Notes: a model not told the origin generated them from the letters alone. Shown: positions 19,250-28,647, counted from the first letter of the stretch. The stretch is DNA of 64,000 nt from Flavobacteriaceae bacterium PS02337 (GCA_029959285.1 JASCOE010000018.1:23754-87753); one strand, 5' to 3'. Numbers and translations are program-made.

Positions 19250-22039
19250 ATGAAAAAATACATCTATCTGGGCTTTTGCTCACTAGCTTTCTGCACCCTA
19301 ATTTCAGCGCAGAATAAATCGGTTAATTTTAAGAAAATAAAAGAACTCGGCGGAATCGAAGAATATTTGTATCAGCCAAATGGAATGAATGTTTTGCTTT
19401 TGCAAGACAATGCTTCGCCTGTTGCAACTGTACAAATTGTATATCGCGTAGGTTCTAAACATGAAGTTTTAGGAAATACAGGATCAACGCATCTTTTAGA
19501 ACATTTAATGTTTAAAGGAACTCCAACTTTCAACAAAAAAAATGGAAATACCATTACAGATGTGCTTCAGAATACGGGAGCACAATTAAACGCTACAACT
19601 TGGTACGATCGCACCAATTATTTTGAAACACTTCCGATTGATAAAATCGAATTGGCAATTCAGATTGAAGCCGACCGAATGCGAAATTCTCTCTTAACGA
19701 AAGAAGATAAAGAAGCAGAAATGACGGTTGTTCGTAACGAATTTGAGCGTGGAGAAAACAATCCGAACAGTTTATTAGACAAAGAAATTTGGGCTTCGGC
19801 TTATATTGCGCATCCGTATCATCATTCTACAATTGGTTGGAAATCTGATATCGAAAACGCACCAATCGAAGTTTTAAAGAATTTCTACAATACCTATTAT
19901 TGGCCAGATAACGCAACTTTAACGATCATCGGTGATTTTAAAAAAGAGAATGTTTTTGAACTTATTGAAAAATATTTCGGTAAAATCACAAAAGCACCAA
20001 AAGCAATGCCACAGCCTTACACAGAAGAGCCTCAGCAATATGGTGCGCGAAAAATTACTGTTAAAAAACCAGGTGAATTGGGCGTTGTAAACAAAGCCTA
20101 CAAAATTCCTGGAGCTTTACACGAAGATCTTCCAGCGCTGAATATTTTGGCTCAAATTATTGGTGCAGGTCCGTCGGCGATTTTAAATAAAACATTTGTT
20201 GATACCCGTTTAGGAATTTATTCTTACGCAAGCGCAACAAACTTTAAAGAAGTTGGACTTTTTACGATTGGCGTTGGTTTTCCGACAACTTCAAAACACG
20301 AAGATATTGATGTAAAAATCAGCGAAGTTGTTGCTAAAATTCAAAAAGAAGGCGTTACTCAAGATGAGGTAAATCGTGTTGTAGCAAAAATTAGCGCACA
20401 AACTATTTTAGCTCGCGATGGTTCTGGAGTTATTGCATCGGCATTAAACGAAGCGATTGCTGCTGGCGATTGGACAGATTATGTTTCTGGGGTTGACCGT
20501 TTGAAAAAAGTAACTCCAGCTGATGTTCTTCGTGTTGCAAATAAATATTTAGTTGAAGATCAAAGCACAACAGGATATTTTATTCCGAAACAAGCTGGAA
20601 ATCAAAATAGAGATACTGCTAAAGCGAATAATTTCTTAGAAGAAAACGGTCCGTTTTATTACAGACATCCTGAAAATGAACATTCGCATGACGAAAATTC
20701 AGCAATTGTTTCATCTTCACCAAAAAATATATTTGAAGAAAATACTGCATTAGAAACCAAAATCGAAAAATCGGCATCGGCTTTTAAAAGAGAAAAAGTT
20801 TCTGGAATTGATGTAGTTTCAGTAAAAACTTCTGCTAAAGATTTCGTTACTGTTGCAGCAAGTATTTCATTAGGAAATTATGCAAGCGAAACTAAAAATG
20901 ATGTTATTCCAGCATTAACGGCTTCTATGCTTTCAAAAGGAACGACTTTAAATGATAAATTTAAATTCTCAGAAAAACTACAAAAATTAGGAGTTACTTT
21001 AAACGTAAACGCTTCAACTTTCAAAATCAATATCGGGTTTAAATGTTTGAAAAAAGATTTGGATCAAGTAATTGTTTTGTTGGCTGAAGAATTAAGAAAT
21101 CCGTTGTTTGATGCCAAAGAATTTGAAAATTTAAAACAACAATTTATAGGAAACACACAACAAGATTTAAACGATCCAGGAGAAAGAGGAAGCATCGCTT
21201 TATCGCAGGCAATCTATCCAAAAACAAATCCAAATTACAGTTTAAGTGTTGAAGATAATATTGAAAATATTAAAAAAGCAACATTGGAAGAAGTAAAAGC
21301 TTTCCATAAAAAATATTTCGGAACGGCTTCAATGCGTTTGGTAATTGTTGGCGATACAGACGGAGCAAATTTAAATGCTTCATTAAAAAAATCATTCAAA
21401 AATTGGAATGGCGGCGTTACAGAAAAATTGAAATTTGAAGAAGCTTCAAAAGTGGCTTCAAAAACGGAAGTAGTAACAATTCCAGAAAAACCAAGTGCAG
21501 AATTATATATCGGACAATTTACAGGTTTAAAAAGAGCCGATGCAGATTATATTCCTTTTTATATCGGAAATTATACTTTAGGAGCTGGATTTGCTGGTCG
21601 TTTAATGCAAACAGTTCGTGACAATGACGGTTTAACTTATAGTATTTCATCTGGAATTGGAGGAAATATTGAAACTGGAGGTTACTGGTTTGTAAACGCT
21701 TCTTTTAATCCTGCATTGTTTCAAAAAGGTTTAGATGCGACAATGGTGCAAGTTGACAAATGGGTAAAAGAAGGAATTACTTCATCAGAATTAGAAAACA
21801 AGAAAACAAATTTAATTGGAAGTTTTAAAGTTGGAATGTCAACGACAAACGGAATGGCAAGAACGATTTTAAGTTTTATCGAAAGAGGTTTAGAGCCAAA
21901 TTACATCGAACAATATCCAACTGATATTCAGAAAGCAACTTTACAGCAAGTTAATGATGCCATCAAAAAATATGTAAAATTGGATAAAATGATTATCATC
22001 AAATCGGGTTCTCTTGATCAGAACGGGAAGCCGCTTTAG
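19250..22039 (+). CDS. M16-family zinc metallopeptidase (two-domain, exported)
   Basis: A 929-aa insulinase/pitrilysin-type peptidase. A signal peptide (YLGFCSLAFCTLISA) precedes the active half. The inverted zinc motif is His81-Leu-Leu-Glu84-His85 (HLLEH), with the downstream Glu in the EAEMTVVRNEFERG region. The second half (about 500-929) repeats the fold without an HxxEH motif, as usual for the inactive chaperone-like half, and carries the RMLR-type substrate segment as GFAGRLMQTVRDNDGLTYSI. It would degrade peptides in the periplasm, consistent with a peptide-importing SusCD system upstream. The gene is preceded and followed by CAGT-repeat elements. Confidence 0.95.
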   Translation: MKKYIYLGFCSLAFCTLISAQNKSVNFKKIKELGGIEEYLYQPNGMNVLLLQDNASPVATVQIVYRVGSKHEVLGNTGSTHLLEHLMFKGTPTFNKKNGNTITDVLQNTGAQLNATTWYDRTNYFETLPIDKIELAIQIEADRMRNSLLTKEDKEAEMTVVRNEFERGENNPNSLLDKEIWASAYIAHPYHHSTIGWKSDIENAPIEVLKNFYNTYYWPDNATLTIIGDFKKENVFELIEKYFGKITKAPKAMPQPYTEEPQQYGARKITVKKPGELGVVNKAYKIPGALHEDLPALNILAQIIGAGPSAILNKTFVDTRLGIYSYASATNFKEVGLFTIGVGFPTTSKHEDIDVKISEVVAKIQKEGVTQDEVNRVVAKISAQTILARDGSGVIASALNEAIAAGDWTDYVSGVDRLKKVTPADVLRVANKYLVEDQSTTGYFIPKQAGNQNRDTAKANNFLEENGPFYYRHPENEHSHDENSAIVSSSPKNIFEENTALETKIEKSASAFKREKVSGIDVVSVKTSAKDFVTVAASISLGNYASETKNDVIPALTASMLSKGTTLNDKFKFSEKLQKLGVTLNVNASTFKINIGFKCLKKDLDQVIVLLAEELRNPLFDAKEFENLKQQFIGNTQQDLNDPGERGSIALSQAIYPKTNPNYSLSVEDNIENIKKATLEEVKAFHKKYFGTASMRLVIVGDTDGANLNASLKKSFKNWNGGVTEKLKFEEASKVASKTEVVTIPEKPSAELYIGQFTGLKRADADYIPFYIGNYTLGAGFAGRLMQTVRDNDGLTYSISSGIGGNIETGGYWFVNASFNPALFQKGLDATMVQVDKWVKEGITSSELENKKTNLIGSFKVGMSTTNGMARTILSFIERGLEPNYIEQYPTDIQKATLQQVNDAIKKYVKLDKMIIIKSGSLDQNGKPL

Positions 22040-22136
22040 TCGCAGTTTTCAGTCGCAGTATTCAGTCACAGTCACAGTTTTCAGTCACAGTATTCAGTTG
22101 CGTTATAACTGAATACTGCGACTGCGACTGAACACT
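22038..22136. repeat. multi-copy CAGT(C/G)CAGT inverted repeat
   Basis: A run of CAGTCGCAGT, CAGTCACAGT and CAGTATTCAGT units on the left is mirrored by ACTGAATACTGCGACTGCGACTG on the right (22108-22136), giving a long imperfect stem after the peptidase stop. The left arm overlaps the last codon. Confidence 0.75.
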
Positions 22137-22196
22137 AAAAATAATCGTCTTTCATTTTTAAATCTGAATTAGTAAGCAATTTTCTATGAAAGGCCT

Positions 22197-22228
22197 AAAA
22201 GAGCTGTTTGTAGACAGCTCTTTTTTTT
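22197..22228 (+). terminator. rho-independent terminator after the peptidase
   Basis: AAGAGCTGT and ACAGCTCTT arms with a 6-nt loop are followed by eight T residues, a classic terminator 21 bp before the DsbD start. Confidence 0.85.
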
Positions 22229-22248
22229 AAAATATCAAACCCAAAACA

Positions 22249-24255
22249 ATGAAAAATACTATCATAAGTTTACTGTTATTGATCTCCGCAAGTATGTTTG
22301 GACAAATGTACAATCCGGTAAAATGGTCAACATCAGTAGAAAAAATATCAGACAAAGAATATGTTTTAAAAGCGCAAGCCGTGATTCAATCGGGCTGGCA
22401 TTTGTATGGACAATATATTGAAGAAGGCGGACCTTCGAGAACGGCTTTTATTTTCAAAAACACGAAGAAAAACTTCGAATTAGTTGGAAAAACAACCGAA
22501 GAAAAAGGGCATGAAGTGGTGGATAAAATCTTCGATATGAAAATTAAATATTTTGAAGATAAAGCACTTTTTACTCAAAAAATAAAATTTACTTCGGCTG
22601 AAATTTCAAACGTAGCTGGAGAAGTTGAATTTATGGTTTGTGATGACAGCAATTGTTTGCCGCCAACTTCAGAAGAATTAACGTTTAAAATTCCGAGTGA
22701 AAAAAAAGTGGCTTCTGCCGAAGAAACTGCCATTGTAAAAGAAGATGCTACAATTACAGAAGAAAAAATAGTTGCTCAAACGGAAGAAAAATCAGCAAAT
22801 AAAGTGGTTCATTCAACAAAAAAAAATGAATCTAGAGGATTGCTAACTATTTTTATTTTAGCTTTTTTATCGGGTTTTGCAGCTTTATTGACGCCTTGCG
22901 TTTTTCCAATGATTCCGATGACAGTAAGTTATTTTACCAAACAAAGTAAAACGAAAGCAGCAGGAATTAGAAACGCTATGATTTACGGAATTTCTATCGT
23001 AATTATTTATGTTTTATTGGGTTCAATTGTTACAGCGGTTTTTGGTGCAGATTCATTAAATGCACTTTCAACAAACGTTTGGTTCAATTTGATTTTCTTT
23101 ATTTTATTGGTTGTTTTTGCGTGTTCATTTTTAGGAGCTTTCGAAATTGTATTACCAAGTTCGTTAGCCAATAAAGTCGATTCGCAAGCCGACAGAGGAG
23201 GATTAATTGGAATTTTCTTCATGGCATTGGCTTTAGCCATTGTTTCGTTTTCTTGTACAGGACCAATTGTTGGGACTTTATTGGTTGAAGCGGCATCAAA
23301 AGGCGGAATAGCACCAATTGTTGGAATGTTAGGATTTTCGATTGCCATTGCTTTGCCATTTTCATTATTTGCAGCTTTTCCAGGTTGGTTGAATGCATTA
23401 CCAAAATCTGGCGGATGGTTGAATACGGTGAAAGTAGTTTTAGGATTTTTAGAATTGGCATTGGCTTTCAAATTTTTATCTAATGCCGATTTGGTTTTGC
23501 AATTGCATTGGTTAGAAAGAGAAGTTTTCTTAGCGATTTGGATTGCCGTTTTCGGAATGTTAGCTTTTTATTTATTTGGGAAAATTACACTGCCGCACGA
23601 TTCGCCTTTAAACCATATTTCTGTTGGAAGATTAGGTTTCGGATTATTGGTTTTAACTTTTACCATTTATTTGATTCCGGGACTTTGGGGCGCGCCATTA
23701 AAATTAATCAGCGGATTTCCACCTCCAATGCATTATAGCGAATCTCCAGATGGATTGGGCGGTTCTAAAATTTCGAGTCAAAGTTCCAATTCATCTCTTC
23801 CTGAAGGAGCAGAACACGGTCCACAAAACATTATCACTTTTCATGATTACGATAAAGGAATGGAATATGCGAAAAAAGAAGGAAAACCAGTTTTGCTAGA
23901 TTTCACGGGATATGCCTGCGTAAACTGCCGAAAAATGGAAGAATTAGTTTGGTCAGATTCAAAAGTTTTAAGCGTTTTAAATAATGATGTGGTTTTGATT
24001 TCACTTTATGTGGATGATAAAAAAGAACTTCCTGAAAGCGAACAATATACTTCTGAAACTACAGGAAAAAGAATCAAAACAATCGGAAATAAATGGAGTG
24101 ATTTACAGATTAAAACCTATAAAGCAAACGCACAGCCTTTTTATGTAATTGTAGATCATAAAAGTGAAAGTTTAACCGAGCCATCTGCTTATAATCCAAA
24201 TATTGAGGAATATTATAATTGGTTGCAAATCGGAATTAAAAATTTTAAAAAGTAA
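22249..24255 (+). CDS. dsbD: DsbD-type thiol:disulfide interchange protein
   Basis: This protein carries electrons from cytoplasmic thioredoxin across the inner membrane. Order: signal peptide, N-terminal DsbD-alpha domain (about 25-140, with the CDDSNCLPP cysteine pair), a charged linker, an eight-helix CcdA/DsbD core (about 195-490, with the paired cysteines in LLTPCVFPM and SFSCTGPIVG), and a C-terminal thioredoxin domain with Cys557-Val-Asn-Cys560 (YACVNCRKM). Length 668 aa is normal for Bacteroidetes. It could reduce the two TlpA proteins encoded upstream, though a terminator separates them. Its own terminator follows. Confidence 0.95.
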   Translation: MKNTIISLLLLISASMFGQMYNPVKWSTSVEKISDKEYVLKAQAVIQSGWHLYGQYIEEGGPSRTAFIFKNTKKNFELVGKTTEEKGHEVVDKIFDMKIKYFEDKALFTQKIKFTSAEISNVAGEVEFMVCDDSNCLPPTSEELTFKIPSEKKVASAEETAIVKEDATITEEKIVAQTEEKSANKVVHSTKKNESRGLLTIFILAFLSGFAALLTPCVFPMIPMTVSYFTKQSKTKAAGIRNAMIYGISIVIIYVLLGSIVTAVFGADSLNALSTNVWFNLIFFILLVVFACSFLGAFEIVLPSSLANKVDSQADRGGLIGIFFMALALAIVSFSCTGPIVGTLLVEAASKGGIAPIVGMLGFSIAIALPFSLFAAFPGWLNALPKSGGWLNTVKVVLGFLELALAFKFLSNADLVLQLHWLEREVFLAIWIAVFGMLAFYLFGKITLPHDSPLNHISVGRLGFGLLVLTFTIYLIPGLWGAPLKLISGFPPPMHYSESPDGLGGSKISSQSSNSSLPEGAEHGPQNIITFHDYDKGMEYAKKEGKPVLLDFTGYACVNCRKMEELVWSDSKVLSVLNNDVVLISLYVDDKKELPESEQYTSETTGKRIKTIGNKWSDLQIKTYKANAQPFYVIVDHKSESLTEPSAYNPNIEEYYNWLQIGIKNFKK

Positions 24256-24269
24256 CGAATTATAGAATA

Positions 24270-24311
24270 AAAAAAGACCTCCAAAGTCAAATGATTTTGG
24301 AGGTTTTTTTT
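24270..24311 (+). terminator. terminator after dsbD
   Basis: AAAAAGACCTCCAAA pairs with TTTGGAGGTTTTTTT around a loop of about 10 nt; the trailing run of T is long on this strand, and A on the other side makes it possibly bidirectional. Confidence 0.88.
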
Positions 24312-24336
24312 ATCTTATTTTTAGACGAAAGTCTTT

Positions 24337-24511
24337 TTATTTTACAACTGTGGCTTCCAATTCTACTTTTAAGGTTTCAAAAAGGCTTTTTACTTCCAAT
24401 AAAGTTGTCGCCTGTTTTATACCGTGTTTCGCAACCCATTCCTGAATGATATTGAAATGAGGCCAAAGTTCTGAAGTATTTGTGGTGTAGATGTTTAAGT
24501 GGAAAAAGCGG
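24337..24511 (-). pseudogene. RidA-family (YjgF) protein, C-terminal remnant cut by IS21
   Basis: The reading frame NIYTTNTSELWPHFNIIQEWVAKHGIKQ... ends in LKVELEATVVK, which has the layout of the C-terminal half of RidA enamine/imine deaminases (xxTTN, TTLLEV, VELEA). The N-terminal half, with the first part of the active site, is missing: upstream codons belong to the IS21 tip, and the open frame's apparent start at 24537 lies in the insertion sequence. The missing half is not found on the far side of the element, so the locus has lost DNA. Confidence 0.75.
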
Positions 24512-24619
24512 TCAAATTGACCACGCTTTTTCAGCATAAAGTGACCACCGATTTCGGGTCAAACTGACCACTCCTTTTCAATTTAAACTGACCACCTTGT
24601 TTCGGTTCAAATTGACCAC
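24512..24619 (+). repeat. left-end transposase-binding array of IS21
   Basis: Five GACCAC cores start at 24519, 24543, 24566, 24590 and 24614, a spacing of 23-24 bp. Each sits in a related sequence (TCAAATTGACCAC, TAAACTGACCAC). IS21 ends are known to carry multiple transposase-binding repeats. Confidence 0.8.
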
Positions 24620-24676
24620 CAAACACTACTTCTTTTCATGCTGTTAAACCATGGATCTGTATAAAAACTACAGACT

Positions 24677-26230
24677 ATGGCAAATAACAAACTAGACATG
24701 AACAAAATCAGAAAAGTCATTAAGTTGCACTGCAACGGCAAAAGCAAGCTGTTTATAAGCCGATATTTATCTCTTTCCAGAAATACTGTAAAAAAATATA
24801 TCTCTTTATTTGAAGTGCTGGGATTAAGCCTGGAAACTGTCAACAAGAAAACTGACACTGAATTGGACGAGCTGTTTTCTCAGGGTCCGACAGAAGTTGT
24901 TTCCTCAAGAATCGAAGATCTGTATGCTTATTTTCCTCAGATGGAACGGGAATTAAAAAAGGTGGGCATCACCATACAAACTATGTGGGAAAGGTATATT
25001 GAAACCCATCCCGATGGTCTTAGAGTAACGCAGTTCAGGAATCGCTTCAGAGACTGGAGCAACAAGGTAAACCCTGTGATGCATATGAATCACAAGGCTG
25101 GCGATAAAATGTATGTGGATTATGCTGGAAAGACACTCTCAATTATAGACAAAAACACGTCCGAGGTTCAGGAAGTGCAATTTTTTGTTGCCATACTCGG
25201 TGCCAGCCAGTATACTTACGCAGAAGCTTCAATGAGCCAGCAGAAGGAAGATTTTGTAGCTTCGGTAGAGAATGCAATGCGCTTTTTTCAAGGAACGCCT
25301 GCCGCAATTGTGCCCGACAACCTAAAATCTGCCGTAGTCAGAACCAGCCGCTTTGAACCTACCATTAATGAAACTCTTGCAGATTTAGCTGAACATTATG
25401 AAACTACTATTCTGCCTGCAAGAGCATACAGGCCCAGAGACAAATCTTTAGTCGAGGGCGCTGTTAAGATACTTTACAGAAGAATTTATGCAAATCTGAA
25501 AGACTCTAAATACTTCAGCATAGAAGATCTGAACCAGGAAATATGGAATCTGCTCGATGCGCATAATAACAAGAAACTTACCGGAAGACCATACTCTCGT
25601 TTTGAACTCTTCATGGAAGATGAAAGGCATGAACTGCAGCCTCTTCCTCTGGAACGCTTTGAGATTAAATACCAGTCTCTGGCAACAGTAATGCAGAACG
25701 GGCACGTCCAGTTAAGCCAGGACAAAAACTACTACAGCGTGCCCTATCAATATTTAAAGAAAAAAGTGAAGCTGCTGTACACCAGCTCTACTGTCGAAAT
25801 ATACTTCAAATACAACCGTATAGCCACACACATGAGAAATCCAAAGCCCTACATCTATACCACAAATCCAGAACATATGGCAAGCACACATCAATTTGTA
25901 GCGCAGTGGAATGCCTTAAGGTTTATTGAATGGGCCAACAGCATTGATCCGGCAGTAGGAGAATATATTATGCAGATAATAGAAAGCAGAAACCACCCCG
26001 AGCAGGCCTATAAAAGCTGCCTAGGCATATTGTCTTTTGAGAAGAAAGTAGGTGCAGAAAGATTGATAAATGCCTGCAAACGTGCTCTGGACTTTAAGAT
26101 TTATAATTTTAAAACCATACAGAACATCTTGGAAAACAGTCTGGATAAGATACCCATGGAACACGAAAAGGAAGAAGATCAGGATCTTCCCGACCACGGC
26201 AATATCAGAGGAAAAAATTATTATAACTAA
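24677..26230 (+). CDS. istA: IS21 transposase IstA
   Basis: A 517-aa DDE transposase. An N-terminal helix-turn-helix (about 5-45, VIKLHCNGKSKLFISRYLSLSRNTVKKY) recognises the ends. The DDE core shows Asp148 in VDYAGK, Asp214 in VPDNLKS and Glu260 in SLVEGAVK. The C-terminal beta-rich region (about 325-385) contains YSVPYQYLKKKV, typical of IS21. The gene is intact and is followed after 12 bp by IstB, so the element may still be active. Base composition is higher in G+C than in the flanking genes. Confidence 0.95.
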   Translation: MANNKLDMNKIRKVIKLHCNGKSKLFISRYLSLSRNTVKKYISLFEVLGLSLETVNKKTDTELDELFSQGPTEVVSSRIEDLYAYFPQMERELKKVGITIQTMWERYIETHPDGLRVTQFRNRFRDWSNKVNPVMHMNHKAGDKMYVDYAGKTLSIIDKNTSEVQEVQFFVAILGASQYTYAEASMSQQKEDFVASVENAMRFFQGTPAAIVPDNLKSAVVRTSRFEPTINETLADLAEHYETTILPARAYRPRDKSLVEGAVKILYRRIYANLKDSKYFSIEDLNQEIWNLLDAHNNKKLTGRPYSRFELFMEDERHELQPLPLERFEIKYQSLATVMQNGHVQLSQDKNYYSVPYQYLKKKVKLLYTSSTVEIYFKYNRIATHMRNPKPYIYTTNPEHMASTHQFVAQWNALRFIEWANSIDPAVGEYIMQIIESRNHPEQAYKSCLGILSFEKKVGAERLINACKRALDFKIYNFKTIQNILENSLDKIPMEHEKEEDQDLPDHGNIRGKNYYN

Positions 26231-26242
26231 AATCAATTTACA

Positions 26243-26980
26243 ATGAATGAATCTACTGTAGCAAAAATGAAACAGATGAAGCTTCATGGAATGCATAACG
26301 CCTTCATGACAGCTATCGAGAGCGGAAAAACCGATCATTATACCATTGACCAGTTTATGTCAATGATAATAGATGCCGAATGGGATGAACGCCACAACAG
26401 GCGTATTGAACGCAGTATTGCCAATGCACGCTTCCACTACAAATCAAATATTGAAAGCATCAATTTTGACCAGTCCCGGAATATTGACAGAAATCTTATA
26501 CTCCGGCTTGCAGAATGCAGTTTTGTAGAAAAGAATGAAAATATACTAATCACAGGAAGCACAGGTGTCGGCAAAAGTTTTTTAGGAACAGCACTTGGTT
26601 ATCAGGCCTGTATTGAAGGCTATAAAGTAAGTTATTTTAATACTGCAAAATTGTTTGCAAAGCTGAAAATAGCCAAAGCAGACGGTACATACCTGAGAGA
26701 ACTGATGAAAATACAAAGGCAGGATGTTATCATACTAGATGACTTTGGACTCCAGGCATTGGACAGCCAGAACAGAATCACACTTTTAGAGATCATCGAA
26801 GACAGGCACAACAATGGTTCTATTATTGTAACCTCGCAGATCCCCGTTCAGGGATGGTATGACATAATCGGCGAGAAAACCATAGCAGATGCAATCCTTG
26901 ATAGATTAATACATCAGGCCCACAGGGTTGAGCTGCATGGGGAATCAATGAGAAAGAAAAAAAGCATAATCAAGGAATAA
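26243..26980 (+). CDS. istB: IS21 helper ATPase IstB
   Basis: A 245-aa AAA+ ATPase of the DnaC/IstB family that assists IstA in target choice. Walker A is GSTGVGKS with Lys111; Walker B is VIILDDFGLQ; an arginine-finger region follows in AILDRLIHQAH. Residues 1-85 form the helical N-terminal part seen in IstB (MKLHGMHNAF, DAEWDERHNRRI). It appears complete. Confidence 0.95.
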   Translation: MNESTVAKMKQMKLHGMHNAFMTAIESGKTDHYTIDQFMSMIIDAEWDERHNRRIERSIANARFHYKSNIESINFDQSRNIDRNLILRLAECSFVEKNENILITGSTGVGKSFLGTALGYQACIEGYKVSYFNTAKLFAKLKIAKADGTYLRELMKIQRQDVIILDDFGLQALDSQNRITLLEIIEDRHNNGSIIVTSQIPVQGWYDIIGEKTIADAILDRLIHQAHRVELHGESMRKKKSIIKE

Positions 26981-27035
26981 TTATTTATCTATATTTGAAA
27001 CAATAATTAACACACGAAAAAAAGTAGTTTTTTAG

Positions 27036-27120
27036 GTGCTCACTTTGCACCGAAATTAGATGGTCACTTTAAACCGAAACGAAGTGGTCACTTTAAATTG
27101 GAAAACAGTGGTCAATATCA
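27036..27120 (-). repeat. right-end transposase-binding array of IS21
   Basis: GTGGTC-type cores (complement of GACCAC) start at 27036 (GTGCTC), 27060 (ATGGTC), 27084 and 27108, exactly 24 bp apart, and mirror the left-end array. Confidence 0.8.
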
Positions 27121-28647
27121 CTGAGTTTTACATTCTGGGGCGATAGCATTAAAAACATCGATTTCAATAATATACTGATCAGAAAATCCGTGAGTAGCGT
27201 CGTAAGCCGTTGCAGCAGTTTTTCCTAAATTATGAGCTGTAAGATTCGGATTTATAGTGTGCAATTCAATCAAAAGCAAACCAAATTTATAAACGTATGG
27301 CGACCACTTTTGTAAATGTTCTAAAAGATTATGTTCGACTAGATTATTGCTAATTCTTTTTCCTTTGTAAGCAAATGCACCGGTCGATTTACTGATTCTG
27401 TTTTCATCAATATGTTGAGGTTCTTGCCAAATTCTGTTGTGATCTAAAAAAGTTCTGACATTCAGCAAATCTTTTAAATCAATATTGTAATTTTCTTTTA
27501 GATCGTGTGCTAGAATATCAGGTCTTCCGATATCTCCCCAAATTACTTTTGCCCAAATATCTGCTTTTATGAGGTTGGCTCTGGTTACCTTTAGTGCGGT
27601 TTGATTATAATCTGCGCCAACTAAAAACAACGGATATTCGTCGAGCATTTTTCCGCGCAAAGTTTGTCTTTCGATTACTTCAAAAATGTGTTGCAGAAAA
27701 GCGCCATTTCCACAACCCATGTCTAGAATTCCTTTCGGCTGTTCTTCAATAGGAAGATTAAAAAGTTTGATAAGAATTTCATCCACAACTTTAAAATAAG
27801 TATCGTGAGCACCGCCGCTTCCCCAAACGTTCATTTCGCGATCAACATGAATTTCATTTTCGCCGTCGGCTGTCTTTAAAACATCCGGATTTCCAAAAAT
27901 TAATTCTTCAATTTTAGCAAATGTGGGAAGATAAGAAACCGTAACGCCATATGCACTTGCTCTTTTGGCAAAAAACAACCCCGATTCTGTAAACTGATAA
28001 TTCCCATTTTTTTCGAGAAACCAGCCAAGATGCACGAAAAAGTCTAATATTTTTTTGAAATTTTCTGGCGATTTATGAAACTCTTCGGGTCTGAAAGAAG
28101 TTTCCATAAAATACTTATGAAACATTCCGTTCATTGCCAAACGTACAATTGTTGGTCCGATTAAATAACCTTCAATATGTTTTAAAATTTGATCTTGAAT
28201 GCTGTTTTTCAAAAGATTATCTGAAGGTTCAATTCCATATCTTTTTTTATATTTTTCAAAAATAAGATTGAGTTTTTCAAAAGGAGTATCTTCAAATAAA
28301 CGCGGATGAAAATGAATTGAAAGCTGAAGAAGCCCTACAACATCTTCATACAAATGAAACATTGAAAAAGCGGTTTCTGTTTTTTCATTAATTGAAATTG
28401 TAATTTCCTGTGTTTTGTTATTTACCTCGTAATTTAAAAATCCTTGAGAAGCCAAAACTCTCATACCTACATTCAAATAGCCTTCATTTGCTTTAAAAAT
28501 AGTGGTTAGTTCTGATAATTTTATTTCTTTTTTATTTAAAATAAATTCTAAAACAGATTTGTTTTTAAGCGCGATTGCAACTGGAGCAACCACCAATCCG
28601 TCGAGATGCCTGAAAATAGAACTTAAAAGTTGTGATTTATCGGTCAT
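27118..28647 (-). CDS. class I SAM-dependent methyltransferase, 3'-truncated by IS21
   Basis: A 509-aa protein with an N-terminal winged-helix-like region (about 5-110), a middle region, and a Rossmann methyltransferase domain whose SAM motif I is ILDMGCGNGAF (about 305-315). Later motifs are FLVGADYNQTAL and VIWGDIGRPDI. It resembles the AprA-related group of large methyltransferases; that subfamily call is tentative. The stop codon TGA (27118-27120) is the very tip of the IS21 element, so the natural C-terminus is missing and the last residue comes from the junction. Before insertion the RidA gene was probably its downstream neighbour on the same strand. The methyl acceptor is unknown. Confidence 0.75.
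   Translation of the reverse strand: MTDKSQLLSSIFRHLDGLVVAPVAIALKNKSVLEFILNKKEIKLSELTTIFKANEGYLNVGMRVLASQGFLNYEVNNKTQEITISINEKTETAFSMFHLYEDVVGLLQLSIHFHPRLFEDTPFEKLNLIFEKYKKRYGIEPSDNLLKNSIQDQILKHIEGYLIGPTIVRLAMNGMFHKYFMETSFRPEEFHKSPENFKKILDFFVHLGWFLEKNGNYQFTESGLFFAKRASAYGVTVSYLPTFAKIEELIFGNPDVLKTADGENEIHVDREMNVWGSGGAHDTYFKVVDEILIKLFNLPIEEQPKGILDMGCGNGAFLQHIFEVIERQTLRGKMLDEYPLFLVGADYNQTALKVTRANLIKADIWAKVIWGDIGRPDILAHDLKENYNIDLKDLLNVRTFLDHNRIWQEPQHIDENRISKSTGAFAYKGKRISNNLVEHNLLEHLQKWSPYVYKFGLLLIELHTINPNLTAHNLGKTAATAYDATHGFSDQYIIEIDVFNAIAPECKTQ

Larger units (their letters stand above)
24512..27120 (+). mobile_element. IS21-family insertion sequence (istA-istB)
   Basis: A 2,609-bp element. The tips TCAAATTGACCAC (left) and TGATATTGACCAC (right, complement) are imperfect inverted repeats and are symmetric relative to arrays of GACCAC motifs at both ends. 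The element encodes IstA and IstB in the usual order. No flanking direct repeat is visible: left flank ..AAAAAGCGG and right flank CTGAGTTTT.. do not match. The flanking genes are truncated and different, which suggests a deletion or recombination after insertion. Confidence 0.88.

Noticed and set aside
23007-23471. 154-codon open frame opposite dsbD
   Set aside because: It lies wholly inside a well-supported DsbD membrane core on the other strand, has biased composition from hydrophobic codons read backwards, and shows no motif.
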